The notes under the pieces were generated by a model, which made no database searches, was not told the DNA's origin, and saw only the letters and a list, made by a program, of their open reading frames with translations. A stretch of 64,000 nucleotides of DNA from Pseudomonas sp. GM50 (GTDB taxonomy: Bacteria > Pseudomonadota > Gammaproteobacteria > Pseudomonadales > Pseudomonadaceae), in assembly GCF_000282375.1 (NCBI RefSeq), contig NZ_AKJK01000101.1, positions 1 through 64,000 of the forward strand, read 5' to 3'. Each line of letters starts with the position of its first letter. Position 1 is the stretch's first letter. The translations under genes were made by a program, and so were the position numbers. Shown here in pieces: positions 16,734 through 25,671 of this stretch.

Positions 16734-19157
16734 TTGAAAGACGACAAAACCCAAACCGTGATCGGCCGCCTGGAAGACTTCGACCAGGCGTCGGGCAACT
16801 TCGCCGAGCGAATGATCTTCAACCATCGGCCGCTGGTGATCCTGCTGTGTCTGCTGGTGACGCTGGTGCTCGGTTGGCAAGCCACGCGCATCGGCATCAA
16901 CGCCAGCTATGAGAAGACCATCCCTACGGGGCACCCCTATGTCGCCAACTTCCTGGAGAATCGCAGCGAGTTGAGCGGTCTGGGCAACTCGTTGCGAATC
17001 GCCGTGGAGGTCAAACAGGGCAGCATCTTCACCAAGGATTACCTCGACACCCTGGCCAGGCTCAACGACGAGCTTTATCTGCTGCCGGGTGTCGACCGCC
17101 CCTACATGAAGTCGTTATGGACCCCGACCACGCGCTGGACCGCCGTGACCGAGGAGGGGCTCGATGGCGGCACCGTGATCCCCGACGATTACGATGGCTC
17201 GGCGACCAGCATCGAGCAGGTGCGGACCAACGTCGCCCGCTCCGGTGAGGTCGGTCAGTTGGTGGCCGGTAACTTCAAGTCCAGCGTGATCTTCGTGCCG
17301 CTGCTGGAAATCAGTCCGCAAACTGGCAAAGCCCTGGATTACGGTGAGTTCTCCCGGCAGCTGGAGGCGCTGCGGGACAAGTACCAGACCGATGAACTGC
17401 GCATCCACATCACCGGTTTTACCAAGATCGTCGGCGACCTGATCGAGGGGCTGACCCAGGTCTTGTTGTTCTTTGTGATGGCTGTGTTGGTGACCGTGGT
17501 GGTGCTTTACGGTTACACCCGTTGCGCGCGCAGCACCCTGGTGGTGGTGACCTGTTCGCTGGTGGCCGTGCTTTGGCAGATGGGCCTGCTTGCGACGCTT
17601 GGGTACGAGCTGGACCCGTACTCGGCGCTGGTGCCGTTTCTGGTGTTCGCCATCGGCATGAGCCATGGCGCGCAGAAGATGAACGGCATCATGCAGGACG
17701 TCGGTCGTGGCACCCATCGGGTAGTGGCGGCGCGTTATACCTTTCGCCGACTGTTCGCCGCCGGCATGACCGCGTTGCTCTGCGATGCGGTGGGCTTCGC
17801 CGTGTTGCTGCTGATCAATATCCGGGTGATTCAGGACCTGGCGATCACCGCCAGCCTCGGCGTGGCGGTGCTGATCTTCACCAATCTGATTCTGCTGCCG
17901 ATCCTGCTCAGCTATATCGGTGTCAGCCCGACAGCGGCGCAACGCAGCCTGAGTTCGGAAACCGCCGAGTTGCAGGCACAGATCAAGCATCCGTTGTGGC
18001 GTGTGCTCGATTTGTTCACCCAACGGCGCTGGGCCATTGGCGCCATGCTGGGCGGCCTGCTGTTGGCAGCGTTCGGTTTTGCCGTGAGCCTGAACCTGAA
18101 GATCGGCGATCTCGATCCTGGCGCCCCGGAGTTGCGCGCCGACTCGCGCTACAACCGCGACGCGCTGTTCATGACCCAAAACTATGCGGCCAGTTCGGAT
18201 ATTTTCGTGATCATGATCAAGACGCCAGAAGATCAGTGCACGCGCTACGCCAGCCTGTCTGCGGTGGACACGTTGGCCTGGCAACTGGAGCAATTGCCCG
18301 GCGTGGAGTCGACCACTTCAATGGCAGCGCTGAGCAAGATTGCCACGGCCGGTTACAACGAAGGCAACTTCAAGTGGTATGAGCTGATCCCCAATGACGG
18401 CGCGCTGGGAGCGGTACAGACCCGTGCACCGCGGGAGCTGTTCAATCAGGGCTGTTCGATGCTGTCGCTGTACGTTTACCTGTCCGATCACAAGGCCGAT
18501 ACCTTGAATCGGGTGGTGGAGGCGAGCGAGGCCTTCATCGCTGCGCATCAGGTGCCAGAGGTCAAATTCATGCTGGCCGCCGGCAGCGCCGGTATCGAAG
18601 CCGCGACCAATATCGTGGTGAAAAAATCCATGCACGAGATGCTGTTCTGGGTCTACGGTGCGGTCAGCCTGCTATGCCTGCTGACTTTCCGTAGTTGGCG
18701 TGCAACCCTTTGCGCGATGCTGCCGCTGATGCTCACCTCGATTCTTTGCGAGGCGCTGATGGTGGGGCTGGGCATGGGCGTAAAAGTGGCGACACTGCCG
18801 GTCATCGCGCTCGGCGTGGGCATCGGCATCGACTATGCGCTCTATGTGTTGAGCGTGATCCTGGCTCGAATGCGTGCCGGTGACACCCTGGCCCAAGCCT
18901 ATTACCAAGCGCTGTTGTTCACCGGAAAAGTGGTACTGCTGACCGGCATGACACTGGCGGTTGCAGTATCAACCTGGGCCTTCTCGCCGATCAAATTCCA
19001 GGCCGACATGGGCATCCTGCTGGCCTTCATGTTCCTGGTGAACATGCTCGGTGCCTTGATCCTGCTGCCAGCACTGGCCTGGCTGCTGCTGCCGCAGAAG
19101 GTCTTCGCAAAAAAGCCTGAGGCGAGCGTGCTTGTGCAGTGGGTCAAGGAGGGCTGA
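16734..19157 (+). CDS. RND/MMPL-family inner-membrane transporter
   Basis: An 807-residue protein with two repeats of one TM helix, a large periplasmic loop and five TM helices. The first TM is PLVILLCLLVTLVLGW; the helix-rich block after residue 240 includes FFVMAVLVTVVVLYGY and FLVFAIGMSHGAQKMN; the second half mirrors it with LPVIALGVGIGIDYALYVLS. It belongs to the MMPL/HpnN-like RND group rather than the tripartite drug pumps, and no membrane-fusion gene is present. The start is TTG at 16734 with AGGAG upstream; a longer open frame overlaps the previous gene. Together with the three genes before it, it forms an envelope transport module. Direction of transport is unknown. Confidence 0.85.
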   Translation: MKDDKTQTVIGRLEDFDQASGNFAERMIFNHRPLVILLCLLVTLVLGWQATRIGINASYEKTIPTGHPYVANFLENRSELSGLGNSLRIAVEVKQGSIFTKDYLDTLARLNDELYLLPGVDRPYMKSLWTPTTRWTAVTEEGLDGGTVIPDDYDGSATSIEQVRTNVARSGEVGQLVAGNFKSSVIFVPLLEISPQTGKALDYGEFSRQLEALRDKYQTDELRIHITGFTKIVGDLIEGLTQVLLFFVMAVLVTVVVLYGYTRCARSTLVVVTCSLVAVLWQMGLLATLGYELDPYSALVPFLVFAIGMSHGAQKMNGIMQDVGRGTHRVVAARYTFRRLFAAGMTALLCDAVGFAVLLLINIRVIQDLAITASLGVAVLIFTNLILLPILLSYIGVSPTAAQRSLSSETAELQAQIKHPLWRVLDLFTQRRWAIGAMLGGLLLAAFGFAVSLNLKIGDLDPGAPELRADSRYNRDALFMTQNYAASSDIFVIMIKTPEDQCTRYASLSAVDTLAWQLEQLPGVESTTSMAALSKIATAGYNEGNFKWYELIPNDGALGAVQTRAPRELFNQGCSMLSLYVYLSDHKADTLNRVVEASEAFIAAHQVPEVKFMLAAGSAGIEAATNIVVKKSMHEMLFWVYGAVSLLCLLTFRSWRATLCAMLPLMLTSILCEALMVGLGMGVKVATLPVIALGVGIGIDYALYVLSVILARMRAGDTLAQAYYQALLFTGKVVLLTGMTLAVAVSTWAFSPIKFQADMGILLAFMFLVNMLGALILLPALAWLLLPQKVFAKKPEASVLVQWVKEG

Positions 19158-19304
19158 AGCACTCGGTAAAGAGCAAGGGCCGGGATGGAGTGCTGTCGTT
19201 GCGAGTAGCCGTTTTCGGCACAATTGCACCATTGCTCGGTCTGGCGGAATGGAACTTGCGTGCTCAACGGTCTGTAAGCCTTGTGTGCCCAACAGGACAG
19301 GTCC

Positions 19305-20288
19305 ATGAATAACAATAATCCAGGCGTGGAAGTCGCTACCGGCACGCCGGACATGACCGCGGTGATTCATCGCTATCGCACCAATGACATCGATCAGCAC
19401 GCACAGAACATGGGCGGCTGGCAGGTACGCTATGACCAGCTGACGCCAGGACGTTTCGAAGGCGAGTTGATCGAGTTTCGCGCAGGCTGGATGCAACTGG
19501 TGCGGGACCGCTCTAATCAGTCGATGCTCAAGAGTGGTAACGCCTGGAAAGGGGCCATTACCTTCAGTGTGCCGTTGAGTTCACAGGGGCCGGTGTTTTG
19601 TGCGGGGCATCCGATTCATGAGCAGAGCCTGCTGGTGGCTCATGGTGACCACCTGCCCGATCTGCGCACGCCCGAGCATCTGGATCTCTTGGGGGTGGCG
19701 GTTGAAGTTCAGGCCCTTGAACATGTGCTGGAGCGCCAGGGCGCCCGGTTTCGAATTACCGATCTTCCCAAGTGTTACCGTTTGGGGATGTCCTCGGTGC
19801 AGGCGGAGCTGGCGGCACTGTTCGATGAGTTGGCCAGTGCCGATCAGGGGCACGATAGCCTGCTGGGCTATGAGGCGATTCGTCATGGCATCCGCGACGC
19901 CGTGATGGTGCAACTGCTGGAGTTAGTCGCGCCGGACCAGGTACCGCCCCTGAGCCCGACGGCGCGCAAACGCATGGTCGATCGCGCCAGGGAATACGCA
20001 TTGGGGCATCTGGACGAGCCATTGTCGATCCTTGATCTGTGCAATCACATCGGTGCCAGTCGACGCAAACTTCAGTACTGTTTCCAGGAAACCCTGGGCA
20101 TTAATCCGGTGGCGTATTTGAGGGCATTGCGCCTCAATGCGGTGCGCCGCGAACTGCGAGACAGCATTGATGAGCACGGAGTGCAACAGGTGGCGGCACG
20201 TTGGGGGTTCTGGCACCTGAGTCGCTTTGCCAGTGATTACCGTACCTTGTTCGGTGAGACGCCATCGCAGACCTTGCGTCGCCATTAA
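19305..20288 (+). CDS. AraC-family transcriptional regulator
   Basis: A 327-residue protein with a C-terminal AraC helix-turn-helix pair: LSILDLCNHIGASRRKLQYCF and VQQVAARWGFWHLSRFASDY followed by FGETPSQTLRRH. The N-terminal 200 residues are a cupin-like sensing domain. It lies 147 bases after the RND gene and 79 before an outer-membrane protein gene, all in the same direction, so it could regulate either block. The first codons (AATAACAATAAT) form an A-rich motif. Ligand unknown. Confidence 0.85.
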   Translation: MNNNNPGVEVATGTPDMTAVIHRYRTNDIDQHAQNMGGWQVRYDQLTPGRFEGELIEFRAGWMQLVRDRSNQSMLKSGNAWKGAITFSVPLSSQGPVFCAGHPIHEQSLLVAHGDHLPDLRTPEHLDLLGVAVEVQALEHVLERQGARFRITDLPKCYRLGMSSVQAELAALFDELASADQGHDSLLGYEAIRHGIRDAVMVQLLELVAPDQVPPLSPTARKRMVDRAREYALGHLDEPLSILDLCNHIGASRRKLQYCFQETLGINPVAYLRALRLNAVRRELRDSIDEHGVQQVAARWGFWHLSRFASDYRTLFGETPSQTLRRH

Positions 20289-20366
20289 CTGTGCTGAAAT
20301 CGGATAACCCGCCTCCCGGGGTCGTTACTAGGATGGCCCACACCATTTGGTTGGGAGGGGCATTCG

Positions 20367-21302
20367 ATGATTTACAACAACAACAAATCAAACGTCAGTC
20401 GCGTCACCTTGGTCACCCTGGGTCTGTTCAGCCTATGCACCGCAGCACAGGCTACTGAAAATGGGGCGCCGACCACCGCTGTAGGGGTCTATGACTTTGG
20501 CGCAGGGATGATGCCGCCGGCCACGCCGTTCGGCACTCTGGGCCTGCGCACAGCCTTTTATTCGGCCAATGTGCAGAAGGACCGCCACGGGCGTTCCTCC
20601 GACAACAACTTCTCCCTTGACGTGCTGTCGATCGGCCTGGCCTACATGCGCATGACGGACTACAGCGTTCTGGGCGCCAAGTACGGCTTTGGCACGGTTG
20701 TGCCCTTTTTCAAGATGGACGCTTCCCTGGAGGTGCCGACGCCGGGCGGTCCGTTGAAGCTTGAGGCCGATCCGTTCCGCCTGGCCGATGTGCAATTCCT
20801 CCCGCTGATCCTGCAGTGGACCCTGTCGCCCAACCTGTTCATCAACACCCAGTTTCAGATCCAGGCCCCGACCGGCGACTACGACAAGAACCGGCTGATT
20901 TCCCCCGGGCTCAATCACTGGACTTTTTCCCCCATTGTCAACGCGACCTATATCAGCGACACCGGCTTCGAGGTGTCGTCGAGCTTCGAGGTGGACGTCA
21001 ACACGCGCAACCCGGACACCGACTACAAAAGCGGCGTGGAGTACCGTCATGAGTTCGCCGTGGGACAGCACTTTGGCCCCTGGACCGCAGGCATCGGCGG
21101 GTACTACTACCGCCAATTCACGGATGACGACGCTCCCGGCTTGACCAGCGGCAATCGTGCCCGGGTGCTGGCCGTGGGCCCGGCGGTGAGTTACTTCAAA
21201 CCGGGGCTGCCGCCAGTCTGGCTGCACCTTTACAAAGAGCAAGGCGCGCGCAACCGCGCCGAAGGCTACACCGTCGCCTTGCGCGTTTCCCAAAGCTTCT
21301 GA
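20367..21302 (+). CDS. SphA/MetA-type outer-membrane transport protein
   Basis: A 311-residue protein with a signal peptide ending AAQA (VTLVTLGLFSLCTAAQA) and the GVYDFGAGMMPPATPFGTL start of the phenol-degradation meta-pathway outer-membrane family. Barrel strands alternate through the protein (FINTQFQIQAPTGDYD, FEVSSSFEVDVNTRN) and the C-terminus ends VALRVSQSF with a terminal Phe. Relatives facilitate uptake of hydrophobic aromatics. The coding start contains ACAACAACAACAAA (20374-20387), a strong Hfq/Crc-type motif, which groups it with the island's catabolic genes. Confidence 0.82.
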   Translation: MIYNNNKSNVSRVTLVTLGLFSLCTAAQATENGAPTTAVGVYDFGAGMMPPATPFGTLGLRTAFYSANVQKDRHGRSSDNNFSLDVLSIGLAYMRMTDYSVLGAKYGFGTVVPFFKMDASLEVPTPGGPLKLEADPFRLADVQFLPLILQWTLSPNLFINTQFQIQAPTGDYDKNRLISPGLNHWTFSPIVNATYISDTGFEVSSSFEVDVNTRNPDTDYKSGVEYRHEFAVGQHFGPWTAGIGGYYYRQFTDDDAPGLTSGNRARVLAVGPAVSYFKPGLPPVWLHLYKEQGARNRAEGYTVALRVSQSF

Positions 21303-21312
21303 GGACCGGATC

Positions 21313-22550
21313 ATGACTTCTGTGCATTCTGCTTCGACCCTGGCGACGCCTGTCGCGCGTCAGGCCACGGGACGCCGTGAAGGGCTGGTGCTGATGTTGG
21401 GCAGCAGCTTGACCATCATGGGAGCGGTGATGATCGCGCCGATCCTGCCCAAACTCGGTGCCGAGTTCGGACCGCTCAATCCTCGGGCTGATCTGCTGGT
21501 GCCATTGGCGGTGACCGGGCCGGCGCTGGCGATTGCCTTGTGCGCGCCGCTGGCCGGCTGGCTCGCCGATCGAGTGGGGCGCAAGGCGCTGCTGGTGATC
21601 GCCACCTTGCTTTATGCGGTGCTCGGCGCGGTACCGGCACTGCTCGGAGATCTGTTGTCCATCGTCGCCGTGCGCCTGCTGTTCGGGGTGGCCGAAGCGG
21701 CGGTGATGACGTGTTGCGCGACCTTGATCGCCGACTATTGGCAGGGCGAAGAGCGACTGCGCTACATCAATCGCCCATCGGCCTGGTCGGCGCGCTGTTC
21801 TTCGTCCTGGGCGGTGCTTTGGGCGAGCACTCCTGGCGCTTGCCGTTCCTCCTCTATCTGCTGCCGCTGCTGTTAGTGCCTGCAATGATGAAGGTGCTCT
21901 GGGAACCGGTTCGTGCTCAGCCATGCGTTGAGGCGCAGGGACCGGAGCGGGTGGCGATCCTGCCGCTGATGCTGGGTTATCTGCTGATCCTCGGCGGTAT
22001 GGTGCTGAGCTTCGTAGTGCCGGTGCAGGCGCCCATTTTGCTGGTCGGTCTTGGCGTGACATCCAGCACCCTGATTGGCCTGTCCGCCGGCCTGAGCCTG
22101 CTGGCCACCCTGGGCGGCTCCCTGGCCTGGCCGCTGCTGCGTCGGCGTCTGGGGATCGCCGGCACCAATGCGGTGTTGCTGCTGTTGCTGGCGCTCGGGC
22201 TGTGGTTGCTGATGCGCGGGCAAAGCTACAACGAGGTGTTGCTGGCAGTGCTGATCCATGGCTTGGGCGCGGGACTGCTGGTGCCCAATGTCATGGCGCC
22301 GGTGATGGAGGCCCTGAGTGTCCGAACCCGTGGCCGGGGCTTGGGCGGCTTTACCGCCTGCCTGTATTTCGGTCAGTTCGTCAGTCCCTTGGTGGTAGCT
22401 GTGCTGAGCGCGTTTGCCGGGGACTTGCGCCATGCCATCGAGTGGCTGGCCTTTGCCAGCCTCGCTGCCGCGTTGTTTTGGGGGATCGTTGGGTTGTTGC
22501 GTCACCAATCGAACTCTCCCGAGCCTTTCACCCATTCGTCATTGAAATAG
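21313..22550 (+). pseudogene. MFS transporter split by a frameshift
   Basis: Two overlapping frames together make one 12-helix MFS permease of about 412 residues. The first frame (21313 to about 21775) gives TM1-4 with the loop-2 motif GWLADRVGRKALLVI and ends in frame after YINR. The second frame resumes at about 21774 with PIGLVGALFFVLGGALGEHSWR and continues to the stop at 22550. The shift is equivalent to loss of one base in the CCC run at 21774-21776. Without repair the product stops at 21876 after four helices. It may be a real mutation or an assembly error. It lies ten bases after the SphA-type gene and 16 before an amidase, so it likely imported the amidase substrate. Confidence 0.8.
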
Positions 22551-22566
22551 ATCCGGAGTATCAAGC

Positions 22567-24018
22567 ATGCAAGACATCCAGCAGCTGTTGGACAAGGAAG
22601 ACGCCACTGGCTTGGCCGCGTGGGTCAGGCGTGGCGAAGTGCAGCCCGTGGAACTGCTCGACGCGGTGATCGAACGACTGGAGCGGGTTGAGCCTCAACT
22701 CAATGCAGTGGCGGAGCGGCTCTACGACAAGGCCCGTGAGGCGGCGCTTGAGCCCGGAGGGCGGGAGGGACTGTTCGCCGGTGTGCCGACCTTGATCAAG
22801 GATCTGTTTTCACCGGTGCAGGGGGCGGCGATGACTAACGGATCATTGGCGCTGGGCGGGGCACGCGCCGATTTTGAGTCCGAGGTTGTCACTCGCTTGC
22901 GTCGCGCCGGTTGCCTGATCATCGGCACCAGCACGGCACCGGAATTCGGGACGTCCTATTCCACCGAGTCGACACGCTTTGGTGCCACTCGCAACCCATG
23001 GAATACCCAACGCAGCGCCGGCGGCTCCAGCGGCGGAGCGGCGGCCCTGGTGGCGGCGCGGGTGGTGCCTTTTGCCCATGGCAATGACGGCGGTGGTTCG
23101 TTGCGGGTGCCGGCGTCCTGCTGCGGGGTCTTCGGCCTAAAACCCAGCCGCGGCTTGCTGCCCTCCGGGCCGATGGTGGGCGAGGGGTGGGCCGGCATGG
23201 GCACCAATCACTGCATCACCTTGTCGGTGCGCGACAGCGCGGCGTTGCTCGACGCCACGGGGGGGATCGACTTGGGCGCACCCTATGCGGCACCGCTGCC
23301 GGCGCAACCTTATGTGACGGCTTTGCAACAGGCGCCGCGGCCATTGCGTATCGCGCTGGTGGAGCAACTGGGACCCTGGCCGACTTCCACGCAAAGCCTG
23401 GAGGCGGTGCGTCAGGCCGCGAGCCTGTGTGAGTCGCTGGGGCATCGGGTGGAACCCGCCCGGTTGCCGGTGGTGCTACCTGAGTTTCTCGACCAGGTGT
23501 TCACCATCATCGGTGCCAGTACGCGAAATTATGTCGACCTGTTGGGGCGAATGCGTGGCGCGCCTGTGCAGCCAGAAGAGCTGGAAACCCGCACCCGCAT
23601 CATTCTGCGCGACAAGGGCGGAGTCAGCGGTGCGCAATACGCAGCAGCGGTGGAGTGGATCCATGCCCTGGGTCGGCAGCTGGCGCTGTTCATGCGCGAT
23701 TACGACCTGATCCTCAGCCCGACCCTGACCCGTGAACCGGTACTGATCGGCGAACTGGATCTGCAGGACGACAGCTTGAGCCTCGATGAATTGATCGAGC
23801 GCTTCCACAGTTACTCGCCGTTTACCGCGTTGTTCAATGCCAGTGGGCAGCCGGCGATGTCGGTGCCGCTTCACTGGAGTGCGCAAGGCTTGCCCATGGG
23901 CGCCCACTTCGCCGGCCGTTTTGGCGAGGAGACGACCTTGCTGGCCCTGGCCGCGCAACTGGAGCAAGCCCAGCCCTGGCGGCAACGCGTACCGCCGGTG
24001 AATGCGCGCCAGCCGTAG
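22567..24018 (+). CDS. Amidase, amidase-signature family
   Basis: A 483-residue amidase. The Ser-cisSer-Lys triad is visible: Lys in VPTLIKDL (about residue 78), the Gly/Ser-rich signature QRSAGGSSGGAAALVA, and the nucleophile serine in GNDGGGSLRVPAS. The family hydrolyses carboxamides and some esters in the cytoplasm. RBS is CGGAG. Its place in a phenylpropanoid island, behind an outer-membrane aromatic transporter and an MFS permease, suggests a phenolic amide as substrate, for instance a feruloyl amide, which would feed ferulate into Fcs. This is inference; the family is too broad to name a substrate. The stop codon lies within a REP sequence. Confidence 0.85.
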   Translation: MQDIQQLLDKEDATGLAAWVRRGEVQPVELLDAVIERLERVEPQLNAVAERLYDKAREAALEPGGREGLFAGVPTLIKDLFSPVQGAAMTNGSLALGGARADFESEVVTRLRRAGCLIIGTSTAPEFGTSYSTESTRFGATRNPWNTQRSAGGSSGGAAALVAARVVPFAHGNDGGGSLRVPASCCGVFGLKPSRGLLPSGPMVGEGWAGMGTNHCITLSVRDSAALLDATGGIDLGAPYAAPLPAQPYVTALQQAPRPLRIALVEQLGPWPTSTQSLEAVRQAASLCESLGHRVEPARLPVVLPEFLDQVFTIIGASTRNYVDLLGRMRGAPVQPEELETRTRIILRDKGGVSGAQYAAAVEWIHALGRQLALFMRDYDLILSPTLTREPVLIGELDLQDDSLSLDELIERFHSYSPFTALFNASGQPAMSVPLHWSAQGLPMGAHFAGRFGEETTLLALAAQLEQAQPWRQRVPPVNARQP

Positions 24019-24087
24019 CAGCCGAACGCTGCCTCGCAGGCTCGACAGCTGCTACAGGTGAACGCTGCCTTCGGCAGCTGCTACAAA
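24014..24087. repeat. REP cluster (GTAGCAGC family)
   Basis: Arms GTAGCAGCCGAACGCTGCC, CAGCTGCTACAGGTGAACGC and TGCCTTCGGCAGCTGCTACA follow each other between the convergent amidase and AAHS permease genes. The family recurs as an inverted pair at 56756-56859. The hairpins could end both transcripts. Confidence 0.65.
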
Positions 24088-24100
24088 GAGTGCGGCGCGG

Positions 24101-25336
24101 TCAGGGTTTGTCCGCGATCGGATTCGCCGTTCTGAGTCCGGGCTCGGTCAGTGGGGCCGAACGGGCAATCACGCTGATGATGGTCAGTGCTGCAATCACC
24201 AACCCGGGGGAGGTCGCCAGCAATACCCCGGTGGTGCCAGCTCCGGCCGCCAGAATCTGCCCCGCGGCCAACGGCCCGGCCACCGATCCGAGGCGACCGA
24301 TGGCCACCGCCGCGCCGACGCCGGTGGCACGCACCGAGGTTGGGTACGACGGCGGTGCCAGCGCGTAAAGCACCAGTTGCGCAGCCATCACAAACAACCC
24401 TGCGGCAAACCCTGCGATGCCCATCGGGACAATGCCCACCGACAGGCCGACCCCGGCCAGCGCCGCCAGCAACCCGGCGTAGACAAACAGCACCACCTTG
24501 ATGCCGTTGCAGCGATCCAACAGCAGTCCGCCGAGCAGGGAGCCGAGGGCGCCGCCGATATTGAACAGCATCTGCACCAGGCCCGCCTGGGGTTTGCTGA
24601 AACCCTGTTCCAGCAGCAGTGATGGCAGCCAGTTGAGCAACATGTACATCACGGTCAGGGTGAAGAAGTAACTCAGCCACAACGCCAGGGTGACGCGAGC
24701 CCGGCCTTCGCCGAACAGTGCCTGGCCGGTTGAAGCGCGCGCCACATTGACGGTGCCTTGTTGCTGGCGAAAGGCGCTGGACTCGGGCAGCAACAGGATC
24801 ATCAGCGGCACCACCAGCAGCGGTGCGAGACCGCCGATGATGAAGGTCGCCTGCCAATGATCGGTGAACAGCATGGCGACCACCGCCGCCAGTGCTCCAC
24901 CCAACGGCACACCGGCATACATGATGCTGATGGCGGTACCACGGCGTTGTTCACCCACGGCTTCGGCGCACAGGGCGATCAGGTTGGGCAGGGCGGCGCC
25001 CAGGCCAAGGCCGGTCATGAAACGTGCCAGCAGCAGGCTGGAGAACGTGCTGACGTAGGCAGTGCTGAGCGAGAACACGCCGAACAGCAGCACGGCACCG
25101 ATGAGGATTTTCTTGCGACCGATGCGATCGGCAATCCAGCCGCCGAAGAAGGCGCCCGGCAGCAAGCCGATGATGCCGGCACTGAACACCCAGCCCATCA
25201 TTTTCGGGTCCAGGGCAAAGGTCTGGCGCAGGCCCGCGGCGGCAGTGCCGGCAGCTTGCAGGTCGAAGCCTTCAATCAGTGCAACGATAAAACACAGGGC
25301 GATGGTCAGCGTCGTACGACGTGATGGGGTGTCCAT
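24101..25336 (-). CDS. AAHS-family MFS aromatic acid transporter
   Basis: A 411-residue 12-helix permease of the aromatic acid:proton symporter family (PcaK/VanK/BenK type). TM1 is TLTIALCFIVALIEGFDLQAAG with the family GFD motif; loop 2-3 reads GGWIADRIGRKKILIG; a later helix carries SYPTSVRATGVGAAVAIGRLGS. ATG at 25336 is preferred because GAGG lies six bases upstream. The untranslated leader holds ACAAAAACAATAAAT, an Hfq/Crc-type motif. It is divergent from an OprD porin; together they would bring ferulate, vanillate or related acids across both membranes. Confidence 0.88.
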   Translation of the reverse strand: MDTPSRRTTLTIALCFIVALIEGFDLQAAGTAAAGLRQTFALDPKMMGWVFSAGIIGLLPGAFFGGWIADRIGRKKILIGAVLLFGVFSLSTAYVSTFSSLLLARFMTGLGLGAALPNLIALCAEAVGEQRRGTAISIMYAGVPLGGALAAVVAMLFTDHWQATFIIGGLAPLLVVPLMILLLPESSAFRQQQGTVNVARASTGQALFGEGRARVTLALWLSYFFTLTVMYMLLNWLPSLLLEQGFSKPQAGLVQMLFNIGGALGSLLGGLLLDRCNGIKVVLFVYAGLLAALAGVGLSVGIVPMGIAGFAAGLFVMAAQLVLYALAPPSYPTSVRATGVGAAVAIGRLGSVAGPLAAGQILAAGAGTTGVLLATSPGLVIAALTIISVIARSAPLTEPGLRTANPIADKP

Positions 25337-25671
25337 GGCGAACCTCATTTATTGTTTTTGTGGGTGTGCTGACGGGTGAACGCGAGCCTGCTCGCCTCAA
25401 GCGACGATAGGCTGGAATTAAGATTAACAAAGATAACTAAAAAATGAACGATCAAGGATATTCGCTGGAGAATGTCATTAATTCTATTGAAATCAATCTC
25501 ATGACGTATGGGTGATGATGGATCTAAAAAATAGATAATAATATTAATGTTCGTTTATCGGCCATTATGGATTGACGCCGCCCTCAGCTCTTTCCATTCT
25601 CTGGCCTGAGATCCCTGGGGCAACCTTGGCGATCCCGTTCAAAAAACAACAACAATAAGTGGACATCGAAC
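25337..25671. promoter_or_regulatory. Divergent AAHS/OprD intergenic region
   Basis: This 335-base stretch carries no gene. It holds an A-rich motif for the permease (25347-25361), a REP fragment (GCGAGCCTGCTCGCC, 25382-25396), operator-like site C (25420-25439), a very A/T-rich block around 25500-25560 that may contain promoters, and ACAACAACAATAAG (25646-25659) just before the porin start. Confidence 0.55.
25420..25439. promoter_or_regulatory. FerR-type (MarR) operator, site C
   Basis: AAGATTAACAAAGATAACTA keeps the full right half ATAACTA and matches 12 of 16 defined positions of the site-A/site-D consensus. It is the weakest of the four sites, but it lies between the divergent permease and porin genes, where a ferulate repressor would be expected to act. 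Confidence 0.4.

Noticed and set aside
17115..18293. 392-codon open frame on the minus strand
   Set aside because: Antisense to the RND transporter; His/Gln/Arg-rich low-complexity translation typical of a shadow frame in GC-rich DNA.
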